NCBI GenBank assembly: GCA_027577595.1
Contig: JANBRJ010000008.1
Span: 244,804 to 308,803 of the forward strand
Source of the DNA: Coemansia sp. RSA 487
Lineage: Eukaryota; Kickxellomycota; Kickxellomycetes; Kickxellales; Kickxellaceae
DNA length: 64,000 bases
Direction: 5' to 3'
In this document: positions 1 to 10,241 of the stretch, in pieces
Numbering within the stretch: position 1 is the first letter of the stretch
Layout of the letters: each line of letters starts with the position of its first letter
Translations under genes and position numbers: made by a program
Notes under the pieces: generated by a model
What the model was told of the DNA's origin: nothing
Databases searched by the model: none
Seen by the model: the letters and a program-made list of their open reading frames with translations, nothing else

Positions 1-265
1 TGAAGGTTGTCTCTAAGAGATATATTGGCTGAATTTTGAGATGTGCAATTGCAACCAATGTATTGAGATGAATGCTAATGATGATGTTGCGGATGTTTTA
101 TTTTAAATTTTAGATATGGCAATAATATGATCCACGGATGATCCCCATAAAAAACATCCTAGGCCTTGAGACCGATGGCTTTAATGTGATTCTAAGAAAA
201 CATCGCCATGTTTATAACATCAGACTAGGGTAAAAACAAGAAATAAAAAGTACTGTGCGGTTCAA
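1..265. other. AT-rich flank downstream of the PMT gene
   Basis: I see no gene. It is the 3' flank of the minus-strand mannosyltransferase gene that ends at 266. Confidence 0.5.
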
Positions 266-2812
266 CTAAAGCTCAGCATGTTCTGCCTGCGATGACATCA
301 GCGAATCCAACGACGATGACTCGCTGCTTACGAATTCTGGCTTGACATAAACGTGTTTGGGGCCATTGCCGCCAGTGGTGGTAGCAGAGACAACAGGGGG
401 TTCACCAGGTTTCGGATCAGCAGGCTTCTTTGCCAATGCAGAATCGGAGACAGACGCATCTAACGACGAGGATACCGAGGTCTCTGGCGGCTTTATGGAC
501 CTGGCGCCGCCAATGGCATGCTCGCAGTCAAAGTCCCAAGTGGACAACCACTTTGTGCGCAGACACGCATCCTTGGTCCATATGCGCGCATAAGTGATGT
601 AGCTGAACGTCTGGAATGCGTATAACGTGACGGCGGCAGCAGCAGCGTATACGGACCAGCGGACAACAGAAGGCATGCGGGCGGTGAATAGATCTAGCGT
701 AAAGGCAAGCACAAGGATGGCCATCCACAGCGCTGGGAAGTAGTGGTGAATAAACAGCTCGCGGCCCATCAGGAAGAACGGCACGTAGTGGCAGCTCCAC
801 GCAAAAGTGAAGAAACCAGCCGCCGAGAAGTACTTGCGGCGCTGGCCGCCCAGTGTCACATTGATCTGGCGCTTATCCAGCAGGAACAGCACTGTGCGCA
901 CGGCAAGGACCAAAAGCACTGCGCCAAATGACGCCCACCAAACCGGTGGGTTGCCAAGCTGGTAGACGACGTTGCCCAGCCCGCCCCAGTACGCAGTACC
1001 GCGTCGCAGCCAAGGCCAGTGATGCGGCCGCGCGGCAAACGGATGGTCGCCCGTCAGGTGCGCGTTGCTGTTGGCCATCAGACGGTTGTACTCGGCGATC
1101 TTTCCCAACACGCTCAACGGCCGATACCGCGCCTTGCGCACGGGCAATCTCTTCTGTGCGCCGTCAGCGTCGGTGCTGTTACTCTCTGGGAGCCGCGCAA
1201 ACTCCACGTGCCATGTCGACATCCGCGGACGGCAGTTGCGCATGCAGTTGACTTCGGTCTGCTCGAACGCCCACTTGGGCAGCTTTTTGCGCGAGTTGAA
1301 CACCGCGCACCCGAGATTCTGATGAATCAGCCGGAACCGCGTATAGATCGACTGCACCGTCTTGTCGGAGCCCTCCATTGCCTTGTCGCCTGACAGAATC
1401 TCCACCTTGAAGTTGTCGTTCGAGTCGCCTGCAAACCCAGGGAACCCGTATCCGCTGAGCTCAAACTTGTGGTCCTCGCTCGATAGCGCCGGCTTCTTGT
1501 CGTGCGAGTGCAAATACTTGTCTGTGATCTTGTGCCGCAGCCGAATCGAATCGCCGTCGCCGACAGGCACGGGTCCATTGGACGAGTCGACGGTGGTGTT
1601 GTACGCAGGCTCAACGATCCAGATGTTATTCTGGTCTGCAAAGCCGTACAGAGTAATCTGCTGCTGACCGCTGCCCTTCTCGTGCTGCCAGTTGTGCGTG
1701 TGCGAATGCAGGTATCCGCTGGCTGCGTTGCTCGACCGAAGGCGGACCTCCGATCCGTAGAACACGTCGCGATCGGTTATGACGTTGAGCCCGCCGACAA
1801 ATGCCGCCTGGAACTCGGGCGACATCATTGACTTGCCGTCACCGGTTTTGTAGAGGACTGCAAAGTGCACGTGGAACCAGAACATGTACACCGCAAATGG
1901 AACCACCAAAAGCCCCATAGCACGTGCAACAAAGTGCTTAATCCACTTGGTCGGCGTAATCGACAGATCGGCGATCTTGTCCCACAGATCAGAAACCGTC
2001 GAGAGTCCAATAGCTGGGAACAGGAACAGTCCAACCCACTTGCAGCTGGCAGCGCATCCCATCATCACGCCGGTGGCTAGCAGCCAGAACCACCATGCAC
2101 CCGAGAACGGCCGGCCTTGCTTGGTCCAGAACACCGACCACGTTGTCAACGAAAGAACCGTGAAGAACACCAGCGGCGAGTCGAGCAGAATTAGCCTTGA
2201 CTGCGTGACAAGCCCGTTCTCAAAGCAAACGAGCAGCGATGCTAGCCCCGCAGTATCTGTCGCGTATCCGCATGCCCGAGCCACTATGTAGGTTGCTGGT
2301 ACGGTCACTGCGCCTAAGAGCGCCGGCATCAGCCGCATCGCCACGTATGGCACGCCTGCAGCTGCATAATCAAGCCCGATCGACTTGAAGTCAAACACTC
2401 CGTCGTAGCCTGCAAGCTTTCCTGCCAGCGCAAACATCATTTTGGCCAGCGGCGGATGCAGGTCGTAAAAATACGTCCCGTTGATGTACTTGCCTGCAAA
2501 CTTTCCGAAATGAACCTCGTCAAAGACAACGGACCCTGGTGTCGACAGCCCATAGCACCGGACCACGATGGCCACCAACGTTATCGCTATTAGAGACAGC
2601 ATATCGGTGCGCGTCATCTCCCACTGTGAAAAGAACGCCGGAACGTGCTTGTGTGATACCACGCTCACTGTCCCGTCTGCTGATGGCAATGTTCCAGCGT
2701 CCTTAGATATCTTTGGGACACGCGCTTGAACGGTTCCAGGCGGTTCTGGTCGCATGCTGTGGCCTTTGGGCTTGTGCCCGTGCTTGCCTTCCTTGTCCAT
2801 ATCAACTGTCAT
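266..2812 (-). CDS. Protein O-mannosyltransferase (PMT family)
   Basis: ER membrane glycosyltransferase that moves mannose from dolichyl-phosphate-mannose to Ser/Thr of secretory proteins. The 848-residue product has a PMT catalytic N-terminal part with the acidic loop motif FDEVHFGKF followed by DLHPPLAK. A central lumenal region carries three MIR repeats (LHSH segments), and a C-terminal block of membrane helices contains LGNPPVWW and the HHYFPALW motif. The FDEVHFGKF and ILLDSPL motifs lean towards the PMT4 subfamily rather than PMT2 (which has WDEAHFGK); this assignment is tentative. The open frame runs 46 codons further upstream but starts with GTG and reads as a pyrimidine-rich leader, so I place the start at the ATG ending at 2812 (MTVDMDKEG). 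A second ATG four codons on is possible. The tail is Ser/Pro-rich and presumably cytosolic or disordered. Confidence 0.93.
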   Translation of the reverse strand: MTVDMDKEGKHGHKPKGHSMRPEPPGTVQARVPKISKDAGTLPSADGTVSVVSHKHVPAFFSQWEMTRTDMLSLIAITLVAIVVRCYGLSTPGSVVFDEVHFGKFAGKYINGTYFYDLHPPLAKMMFALAGKLAGYDGVFDFKSIGLDYAAAGVPYVAMRLMPALLGAVTVPATYIVARACGYATDTAGLASLLVCFENGLVTQSRLILLDSPLVFFTVLSLTTWSVFWTKQGRPFSGAWWFWLLATGVMMGCAASCKWVGLFLFPAIGLSTVSDLWDKIADLSITPTKWIKHFVARAMGLLVVPFAVYMFWFHVHFAVLYKTGDGKSMMSPEFQAAFVGGLNVITDRDVFYGSEVRLRSSNAASGYLHSHTHNWQHEKGSGQQQITLYGFADQNNIWIVEPAYNTTVDSSNGPVPVGDGDSIRLRHKITDKYLHSHDKKPALSSEDHKFELSGYGFPGFAGDSNDNFKVEILSGDKAMEGSDKTVQSIYTRFRLIHQNLGCAVFNSRKKLPKWAFEQTEVNCMRNCRPRMSTWHVEFARLPESNSTDADGAQKRLPVRKARYRPLSVLGKIAEYNRLMANSNAHLTGDHPFAARPHHWPWLRRGTAYWGGLGNVVYQLGNPPVWWASFGAVLLVLAVRTVLFLLDKRQINVTLGGQRRKYFSAAGFFTFAWSCHYVPFFLMGRELFIHHYFPALWMAILVLAFTLDLFTARMPSVVRWSVYAAAAAVTLYAFQTFSYITYARIWTKDACLRTKWLSTWDFDCEHAIGGARSIKPPETSVSSSLDASVSDSALAKKPADPKPGEPPVVSATTTGGNGPKHVYVKPEFVSSESSSLDSLMSSQAEHAEL

Positions 2813-3102
2813 TGAAGTGGAATAAAGAGAAGAGGAGTAGAGGGGGAAAAAAGAGAGATGCGAATTTAGGTTTAAAGAAAAAAATACAGAAACCAAAGAA
2901 AAAAATAATCTGGCTTGATAAAGTGAATGCCATCTGAAAGAACCACCCACAACATCAGAAGCTTCAGGAAATTAACTCCACACATAAGCTCGAGAGAATG
3001 CAAAGTTTCTACTGCATCTAGCAGCATTCCGTTCATGATTTAAAAGTAAAAAGTACATTTTCTGATCCCTCATCTAAAAAAAAAGCTTGAAGCGAACTAT
3101 AG

Positions 3103-3882
3103 TCAGTCAGCTCTTTTGGAGCTGTTCCACGCAACACAATCGTTGAGCTTGATCCGTGTGCCGCCAAAGATATCCAGCGCGCTCCCAATGGTCAGATCAA
3201 CCTTGCCGCCAGACAAGCGATCAACCAGTTCCAAATCACCAAGGTCTGATGCGCCACCGGCATAAGTGACTGGAATAGTTGACCACCTGCCCAACACAGC
3301 CACTAGCTCCTCGTCAATCCCGTTACATAGTCCCTCGACATCAGCGGCATGCACCAAGAACTCTGAGCAATACTGGGCCAGCATTTCCAACGTCGCTTGC
3401 TCCACTTTCATATCTGTCAGCGTTTGCCATCTATCCATAGCAACCACCCAGCCATCACCAATTCGTCTGCAGCTCAGGTCAACAACCAGCCGGTCACGTC
3501 CCACGGCGCGTGCCAATAGCTGGAGCCGCTCCTCGGAGAACCGCGCATCGGGGAACAGCCAGCTGGTAACGATCACCTTGGATGCCCCGCGCTCAACCCA
3601 CCGTTGCGCGTTATCGGCGGTTATCCCACCTCCCAACTGCATTCCATCGCGCCACGATGCCAACGCTTCAATGGCTGCTTGCTCGTTTCCAGGACCCAGC
3701 ATGATAACATGGCCGCCAGTCAACGAATTCTCCTGGTAGAGGCGAGCATAGTAAGCAGATGGCTGGGCTGATACAAAGTTCGTCTGTAGCTGGTCGACGT
3801 TATTGTCGTGAAGCGTGCCGCCGACTATTTGCTTCACTTGGCCGTTGTGTAGATCAATGCATGGGCGGAACTTTGTAGGCAT
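3103..3882 (-). CDS. HIS6: Histidine biosynthesis isomerase HIS6 (ProFAR isomerase)
   Basis: Catalyses the fourth step of histidine synthesis, isomerising the phosphoribosylformimino-AICAR ribotide (EC 5.3.1.16), in the cytosol. The 259-residue product is a complete eukaryotic-type HisA/His6 TIM barrel. It starts [18 protein letters not shown], has the central [10 protein letters not shown] phosphate-binding loop, the VTYAGGASD segment and a C-terminal [12 protein letters not shown] phosphate loop. The start is the ATG at 3882; an upstream extension of four codons begins with TTG. The gene is transcribed divergently from the TIF3 homologue, with about 700 bases between starts. That spacer contains a near match to the Gcn4 site (TGACTCC at 4180-4186, minus strand), and GCN2, the sensor kinase of general amino acid control, lies 28 kb away. 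Confidence 0.96.
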   Translation of the reverse strand: MPTKFRPCIDLHNGQVKQIVGGTLHDNNVDQLQTNFVSAQPSAYYARLYQENSLTGGHVIMLGPGNEQAAIEALASWRDGMQLGGGITADNAQRWVERGASKVIVTSWLFPDARFSEERLQLLARAVGRDRLVVDLSCRRIGDGWVVAMDRWQTLTDMKVEQATLEMLAQYCSEFLVHAADVEGLCNGIDEELVAVLGRWSTIPVTYAGGASDLGDLELVDRLSGGKVDLTIGSALDIFGGTRIKLNDCVAWNSSKRAD

Positions 3883-4582
3883 TTTATGCGACAATTCAGA
3901 AAGGTGTTATACGAAGGGGATTTTGATGGATATGAAAGAGATGCAAGAGAAAACATCGCTTGTTCAAGCACAAGCTCCTGGAAATATCCTGCTTTCTCCT
4001 TAAGAGAGCAATCGCGGGTGATCTAGGTCAAGCGTGCGTTTTGGATCAACAAAGTTGTTGGGGGAGGGGATGATCACGAGTTCAGAGGAGAAAATTTTTT
4101 GGGGGAAAAAAGTTTAACACATTTGTTCAGAGATTTGGTATCCACTCAAACAAGTGGCAAGAAAAATAGCATGGATGACGGAGTCAGGAACAGAACATTG
4201 GACAAACAGGGTATATATCCAGCTCCATCGTGATCAATACAAGCCGGGTGCCAATTGAGAGCCAGGGTCGGCAGAAAAGCAAGTTGCAGAACCAGTATTA
4301 CTTATAAGCTGATGCCAAAAGACTTTGATCAAAAACAAAAAAAAAGACCTTTGGTAAAAAGCAATATAATTTTTCATTTGCTTCTTTACACAACAACAAC
4401 TAAAGCGAAAAAGAACCCACACAACGGACTCGTTTCTTTTCCTCCTTCTCTTGTTTCTCATCATATATATTTTTTTAAAAAAATTGGATTTTGAAATCAA
4501 TTACATTCTTTTTTAGCTCGTAAAACCGGGTCACTAACCAACCAGAGTTAAAAAGGGGTAAAAGGAAATAAATTCAGAGAAA
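3883..4582. promoter_or_regulatory. Divergent promoter region HIS6 / TIF3
   Basis: Shared 5' region of two divergent genes. It contains a one-mismatch Gcn4-type element (TGACTCC on the minus strand at 4180-4186, against TGACTCA), about 300 bases upstream of the HIS6 start, and T-rich tracts near the TIF3 start. No open frame here looks coding. Confidence 0.45.
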
Positions 4583-5890
4583 ATGCCAGCCAAAAAGAAG
4601 AACCCCAAGGGAGTCAAGATGAGCCTGAATGACTTTCTCAGCGACGCACCATCAACCATGTCGTGGGCCGACGAGGAGGTAGTGTTGCCATCGGCGCCGA
4701 TGGCTGCTTCCAACACCGATGGAGGGCTTTTGAGTCTGGACAATGCGCCCGACCGCAAAGAATACATGGCGATGCGGCGCGACCAAGAGCAAAGGGGAGG
4801 ACCTCGCCGCGACCCCGTGCCATTCCCGACAGAACCGCCTTTCACTGCGTTTGTGGGAAACCTGCCCCTGGACACAGACGAAATGCAAGTGCGCCAGATG
4901 TTTGGCGACTCTGGGATTAGCTCTGTGCGCCTAATCCGCAACCGTGAGACCGATAGGCTCAAGGGTTTTGGATACGTGGAGTTCGAGACTGCTGATGCGC
5001 TGAAGAGCGCGGTGGCCAAGGACGGGAGCGAGCTGGGCGGCCGCGCCTTGCGCATCGATGTCTCCGAGGCGCGCGACCACCATGACCGTCCCGAAGACCC
5101 TCTGGCTAACACCAGCAACTGGCGTCGCTCTGGAGCTGCTGGGCCGATGGAGTCGCCCAGCAGTCCGTTTGAGTCGCGCAGCAGCAGCGGATACGGACGC
5201 ACAGGTGGGTTTGATCGCAGCACCAGCGGCGGCGGATTCGACCGCAGCGCCAGTGGATTCGGTCGCAGCTCCAGCGGGTTTGGTCGTGCTCCTCGGGAAC
5301 CCGCACCACCCACCGAGGCCGACGAAGACATCGACTGGAGAGCGCACAAGAACCCGCCAGTGGTATCGCCGCCCAGAGGCGCACCCGCCTCCGGTGGAGA
5401 AGGGAACACTACTCCACGCCGCGCAATGTTTACTGGTGACCGGTTCTCGCGCTCATCCAGCGGTGCTGGCGAGTCGAGGGACGAGCCGAAGAACTGGCGC
5501 AGGGAAAATAATGTGCGCGAGCCGCGGAGGCCGCGCGACCGGTCGGGCAGCCGCGAGCCGCGCGTGTCGGCAGGCGACCAGGAGCCGTCATGGAGAACAG
5601 CAAAGCAACAGGAGCCCAATGCAGAGGATGCCAAGCCCCAGGAGAAGCAAAAGCCGGCTGCCGAGAAGGAAGATGGCTGGAACCAGGTTGAGAAACCGGT
5701 GGGTCGTCGTGCTGGTGGTTCCGGCGGAGCCGAGGGCAGAACTGGTGCTAACCGGGACCGCGAGGGCAGTGATCTGAGATCGCCACCACGCTCAACTGAG
5801 AGACGTAACGGTGGAGGATCGTTCTTCCAGCGGCAGCAGCAGCAGAACCGTGAGGGTTCAGAGGATGCTGGCAACTGGCGGCGTGCTTAG
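4583..5890 (+). CDS. TIF3: Translation initiation factor eIF4B-like RRM protein
   Basis: Probable eIF4B, which helps eIF4A unwind mRNA leaders and promotes ribosome recruitment in the cytosol. The 435-residue protein begins with a Lys-rich tip and the signature order MSLNDFL then SWADEE, as in yeast Tif3 and S. pombe Sce3. A single RRM follows at about residues 85-165 (RNP2 AFVGNLP, RNP1 LKGFGYVEF). The rest is low complexity: Ser/Gly/Arg-rich tandem units such as FDRSxSG and FGRSSSG at about 200-240, then spaced Trp-Arg boxes (NWRRS, DWRAH, NWRRE, SWRTA, NWRRA). This layout of N-terminal motif, RRM and repetitive basic tail is that of fungal eIF4B. A long open frame on the opposite strand is a by-product of codon composition. 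Confidence 0.9.
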   Translation: MPAKKKNPKGVKMSLNDFLSDAPSTMSWADEEVVLPSAPMAASNTDGGLLSLDNAPDRKEYMAMRRDQEQRGGPRRDPVPFPTEPPFTAFVGNLPLDTDEMQVRQMFGDSGISSVRLIRNRETDRLKGFGYVEFETADALKSAVAKDGSELGGRALRIDVSEARDHHDRPEDPLANTSNWRRSGAAGPMESPSSPFESRSSSGYGRTGGFDRSTSGGGFDRSASGFGRSSSGFGRAPREPAPPTEADEDIDWRAHKNPPVVSPPRGAPASGGEGNTTPRRAMFTGDRFSRSSSGAGESRDEPKNWRRENNVREPRRPRDRSGSREPRVSAGDQEPSWRTAKQQEPNAEDAKPQEKQKPAAEKEDGWNQVEKPVGRRAGGSGGAEGRTGANRDREGSDLRSPPRSTERRNGGGSFFQRQQQQNREGSEDAGNWRRA

Positions 5891-6898
5891 ATTATCTCGA
5901 CGATTTTTAAGCTCATCCTTACTTCGTTCCTCGTTTATCCAAACTTTTCGAGAAAGTTTCCCAAACTCAAAAATTCTATAGCTTTCTCTTTTCTAAAACT
6001 TTAGTTTTATTTTTCTTCTAAATCTATGCATTCTGCTTTTATCGTTAGCCAGTAAGGGTGTTTGCAAACTCGTTAACATTGTTGTGTAATTTTTTTTAAT
6101 GAAAAGAGCTTTTCGTCTACCTGTGTTCGTGTATGTGACGTAAATGCAGCCATGTGGTTTCCTTTTAATTGTTGAAGCTGTGTCGCATTACATTGGTTGT
6201 GGCTCGGTGTACAACTATTTCCTGAGGGTTTCTTTTCTTACTCAGTGCTGTAAAAAGAATAAGCAAAGTACTCCCTCTCCGGTTTCTTCCTTCATATCAT
6301 AGCTATCTAATTATTGGGCAGCTTTTAAAAAGGTACAAAGGCAGAGAGCGCTCAGACATTTTATGCATTTTGGAGCATCTTTTTTGAGGCTGCAATGGCC
6401 CTTATCTGCAGCAGGGTGTTTTTTTTAAGAAAGAATAGAAAGTCAATGTATATAGCATACAAATGATGTGCATTTGTGCCTGGAACCTCGGCCAGTTCTT
6501 GAACGCGTAGTTTTTTTTTTGTTTTGCTAGCCCAGGAGAAGGGGTGGGGTTTGGTGTTGTTGGATTGTCGCCAGTTGTATAATTGGCCCGCGCATCTTTT
6601 CTGTCCTCTTTCCATGTTTTTTTTCACTCACTTTCTTGCTCTTTCATTCCAAACTCCATCTATCTTGACACAAGCTTTTTTATTTTTTCATTCTTGTTCA
6701 TTTATTACACCTTTTAACGAATGTTTTACAAACTGATACTCTAGCACCTTTTTTCTTTTTCGTTATTACCTGTTTGTAGCTGTTCTACTGTTTTCCTGAA
6801 TCGTTATAAACAAATAACCTTTCTTTCTTATTTTTCTTGTATTCAATCGCTCCACCTAATTCGTAGCCTGAAGAACACATTCAGTAAAGTGATTCTTG
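5891..6898. other. 1 kb intergenic region with T-rich leader
   Basis: Holds the 3' end of the TIF3 transcript and the promoter and long pyrimidine-rich leader of the PPZ-type phosphatase gene. No tRNA, repeat or convincing open frame is visible. Confidence 0.5.
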
Positions 6899-9235
6899 AT
6901 GGGAAACACACCATCCAAGAGTGGCAACGGCAACGGCAACGGCAGTGGCAGCAAGTCGCGCAAGTCCACGCGGACAAGCGACGACCCAGCCTCTGCTGCT
7001 TCTGCTGCTGCTGACCCGGCAATAAGCAACGGAGCACCCGACGCAACACTCCAGGGGGACCAAGCAGAACAGCAGAACCGAACGAAGCGGCCAACACTGG
7101 AAGGAAAAATGCCCAAGCCAATTAGCGGAAAACAACTATATAACGGGCATGAGATCTCGGCAACACCGCTACCGGGTTCTTCGCTACAACAAAGCAATGG
7201 GGCTCACAGCTTGCCAGGCACGCCGTACATGTCTGGGGGATCTGCACTTGGCACGCCAGCAACAGCACCTGTTACAGGCGGAGCCATGCGGGGCAATGAC
7301 TATTTTCCGCTACAATTGACCAGCACACGCGAGTCGCGCAAATCGCTGGGTGGGCGGATGCGCGGGCGCAACAAGAAGAAGAACATGTCGGCGGTAGACA
7401 CGCCGCTGCCTCTTGATGATAGCGGCCGAGTCACCAGCGGCGGGTCGATGCCTCGGTCATACTGCGATTTGCCTGGAGTCCCCATCCTGACTGGTTCAGG
7501 GGGGCGCAATGGAGAGCGACTGCCGCCGCTGCGCGAAACGCAAAGCGTAACGCTGACAGAGTACGTGTCGATAGCTTCGGGCGCCGAGTACGCGATCATT
7601 AAGCACGCAGAGAAGCCCAAGCAGTTCAGCGTCGACGACATGATCTTCCGGCTCCTGGATGCCGGGTTCAGCGGCAAGGTCACAAAGAGCGTGTGTCTGC
7701 GCAACTCGGAAATCATTGCGGTGTGCCAGGCGGCACGTGAGGTGTTCTTGGCGCAACCGACGCTGCTCCAGCTGGCAGCGCCCGTCAAAATCACGGGGGA
7801 CATCCATGGCCAGTACACGGATCTTTTGAGGCTGTTTGATAAGTGCGGGTACCCGCCACACTGCAACTACCTGTTCCTTGGAGACTACGTGGACCGCGGC
7901 AAGCAGTCGCTCGAGACAATGCTGTTGCTGATGTGCTTTAAGATCAAGTACCCAGACAACTTTTTCCTGTTGCGCGGGAACCACGAGTGTGCCAACGTCA
8001 CGCGCGTGTACGGGTTCTACGACGAGTGCAAGCGGCGGTGCAACGTCAAGGTGTGGAAGGCGTTTGTCAACACCTTCAACGCGCTGCCGGTGGCGGCGGT
8101 GGTGGCATCGAAGATCTTTTGCGTGCACGGCGGACTGTCGCCCGACCTGGCCAGCATGGAGCAAGTGAAGCAGCTGCAGCGCCCGTGCGATGTGCCCGAC
8201 CATGGGGTGCTCAACGACCTCCTGTGGTCCGACCCGTCGGACACTGCAGCGGACTGGGAGGATAACGAGCGCGGCGTGTCGTACTGCTTTGGCAAGAGCA
8301 TCATCACCGACTTTTTGCGCCGAATGGACTTTGATCTGATCTGTCGCGCGCACATGGTGGTTGAGGACGGATACGAGTTCTTCCACGGCCGCCAGCTGGT
8401 CACGGTGTTCTCGGCCCCCAACTACTGCGGCGAGTTCGACAACTCGGGTGCCGTCATGAACGTCAACGAGGAGCTGCTGTGCTCGTTCGAGATCCTCAAG
8501 CCGCTGATGGAGAACATCCAGAGCTGCATGGCTCGCGTCGAGGCAAACTTCTGGACACGCAGGCAGCAGGTCGAGGCCATGCTGAACGAGGCTATTGCCG
8601 CCCAGGCGAAGAAGGAGATTGACCAGCAGCAGGGCAGCGAGCAGCCGGCCGGCAGCCAAGAGCGGCAGCGCCTGATGGCGGAGGCATCGCTTCCCAAGAG
8701 CCTGAGCAGCCCTGCGATGGCCGCTCGCGCCTCTTCGACCCACGCCATCCACGGCGTAGCAGCAAGAGACGACACTGCGTCGGATGGTGCTGCGTCACCC
8801 ACAGCCACGAATGCATCGGTTCCTTCCTCCGACACCAACAATGCGTTTGCGTCACCGATTATCCAACACCCGCCCTCGCTGGTCAATGGGCGCGGAAGCC
8901 CTCTCGTTAACAGCAGCAGTAGCAGCAGCAGCAACAGAAAGAAACTCCCATTGCTTGACAGCGGGCCGCTGCTGAGTGTCACATCGCCGCCGCCTATTGA
9001 CATCCCAAAGTCACCGCGTGTGCAAAGAATAGTTGATACAGACGAGATCAACAGGGCGCTGAAAGCGGCGGCCGCAGCGTCGGTGGAGGATGAGGATGAT
9101 GACGATGATGACGATGAAGATGACTCGGACGGAAGCAAGAATCTCGGCACGATGCGCCCGGAATCAGTTCTCCATGGAACGCCCCCACGTGGATCGAGAC
9201 TCAAGCAGCATGTATTCGGTGGCGAGTCCCACTAA
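6899..9235 (+). CDS. PPZ1: PPZ-type Ser/Thr protein phosphatase
   Basis: PP1-like metallophosphatase of the fungal PPZ class (salt tolerance, potassium and pH homeostasis, cell integrity in yeasts). Of 778 residues, the N-terminal ~220 are disordered and Ser/Asn-rich and start MGNTPSK, an N-myristoylation signature shared with yeast Ppz1. The start is the ATG at 6899; the longer open frame begins with the preceding TTG, which would hide the Gly2. The catalytic domain at about 225-540 has GDIHGQ, GDYVDRG, RGNHE, LWSDP and [11 protein letters not shown], so all metal-binding residues are present. Oddly, about 240 residues follow the catalytic core: a Gln/Ala-rich helix-like stretch, a Ser-rich region with a poly-Ser run, and an acidic run ([12 protein letters not shown]). 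Known PPZ proteins end shortly after the catalytic domain. Confidence 0.92.
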   Translation: MGNTPSKSGNGNGNGSGSKSRKSTRTSDDPASAASAAADPAISNGAPDATLQGDQAEQQNRTKRPTLEGKMPKPISGKQLYNGHEISATPLPGSSLQQSNGAHSLPGTPYMSGGSALGTPATAPVTGGAMRGNDYFPLQLTSTRESRKSLGGRMRGRNKKKNMSAVDTPLPLDDSGRVTSGGSMPRSYCDLPGVPILTGSGGRNGERLPPLRETQSVTLTEYVSIASGAEYAIIKHAEKPKQFSVDDMIFRLLDAGFSGKVTKSVCLRNSEIIAVCQAAREVFLAQPTLLQLAAPVKITGDIHGQYTDLLRLFDKCGYPPHCNYLFLGDYVDRGKQSLETMLLLMCFKIKYPDNFFLLRGNHECANVTRVYGFYDECKRRCNVKVWKAFVNTFNALPVAAVVASKIFCVHGGLSPDLASMEQVKQLQRPCDVPDHGVLNDLLWSDPSDTAADWEDNERGVSYCFGKSIITDFLRRMDFDLICRAHMVVEDGYEFFHGRQLVTVFSAPNYCGEFDNSGAVMNVNEELLCSFEILKPLMENIQSCMARVEANFWTRRQQVEAMLNEAIAAQAKKEIDQQQGSEQPAGSQERQRLMAEASLPKSLSSPAMAARASSTHAIHGVAARDDTASDGAASPTATNASVPSSDTNNAFASPIIQHPPSLVNGRGSPLVNSSSSSSSNRKKLPLLDSGPLLSVTSPPPIDIPKSPRVQRIVDTDEINRALKAAAAASVEDEDDDDDDDEDDSDGSKNLGTMRPESVLHGTPPRGSRLKQHVFGGESH

Positions 9236-9428
9236 AATACAGGCTCCAGCAGTTACTCTCTTTTCTATCACTAATATCCGTTTTTCGTTCTATTTTCTGG
9301 TACTTTATCTCCTCGCGAGGAGAATATCCTTCTTATTTTCATACTGTATCTTTTCCTTTTTGAATATCCCAAAAAAAAATTAAAAAAGTACCAACACATA
9401 TCTGTCAGTGGATCTACGAAAGAACCAC

Positions 9429-9764
9429 TTATACCATCGAGTAACTCCCGCTACCTATCGAGGACCCCACTAACTTCCGTCTCCTCCACAAGTACACGAC
9501 AAACGCAGCCAACCCCAAGACAACAAATATAAACTGGTTCCGGAAAAACGCCCTACGACTGAGGTCATCCAAACTACTGCATCCTGTGTATTTGGGAAGC
9601 GTGTGTGTATCCTGGTACTCTTTGGATACCCCGTCGTTCCACTTACATACGACTGGTTGCTTGTACCCGCTCGTCTGGCAGTAAATTTGAGTTAGTTCGT
9701 CACTCGTGCATGGTTGGCAGTCGCCGGAACTTGTGCATGTGTAGTAGCTGCTTTCGTCAGGCAT
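9429..9764 (-). CDS. JTB-like small single-pass membrane protein
   Basis: The 111-residue protein has a Cys-rich N-terminal half and one membrane helix near residues 74-92 (FIFVVLGLAAFVVYLW), followed by a short basic tail. The spacing C-xPC ... C-xTSGY-...-C ... C just before the helix matches the lumenal domain of the jumping translocation breakpoint (JTB) family. No cleavable signal peptide is obvious, so topology is uncertain. It is convergent with the phosphatase gene (tail to tail, 193 bases) and divergent from the SREK1-like gene. Family assignment rests on the Cys pattern only. Confidence 0.65.
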   Translation of the reverse strand: MPDESSYYTCTSSGDCQPCTSDELTQIYCQTSGYKQPVVCKWNDGVSKEYQDTHTLPKYTGCSSLDDLSRRAFFRNQFIFVVLGLAAFVVYLWRRRKLVGSSIGSGSYSMV

Positions 9765-10241
9765 TTCTTCAAAATAACAAATTTAAATGGAAAGTATAGA
9801 AGAAAAAAAACGAAGCAACCACCCATCCATGCTCTTGGATAGGGTTTAAACGTTTCTTTTTGTCACATGATTTGACAGGGGAACCATATGTTTCATAGAG
9901 ATGCGCGATTTAGACATGCCAAAGCTTGATTTGTGTTTTTTTTTTTGGAGAATCTCTTTATATTTCAACACACCTTTTTTTCGTTGTTTATTCAAACGTA
10001 TCTGCTTATTGTTGCTCTTGTTTGCCTCTGATTATCTTATTAGAAATACGCTGGGAGTAAAGAATTGTTTATATTGAATTCCTTTGAAAAAGTGCATATA
10101 AACTGCTGCTTGTGTCTATTTTTCTTTTCAATTTTCTCTGTTACCTTGCAACCTGCTTTTTTTGCTCTTTCTCCTATTTTCTTTGCTCATTGCTCTCTTT
10201 ATTTTAAAAAACATATTTAGTGGAATTTGCGAATATAAAGG
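9765..10241. promoter_or_regulatory. Divergent promoter JTB-like / SREK1-like
   Basis: A 477-base AT-rich spacer between two divergent starts, with T-tracts and a C/T-rich leader before 10242. I recognise no specific operator. Confidence 0.4.

Noticed and set aside
4534-5874. 446-codon open frame antisense to the eIF4B gene
   Set aside because: Its Ser/Arg/Leu/Pro-rich translation mirrors the codon bias of the real gene; no motif, and the sense strand has a clear RRM and family start.
7496-8752. 418-codon open frame antisense to the PPZ gene
   Set aside because: Covers the conserved phosphatase core in reverse; no promoter or domain, and composition explains it.
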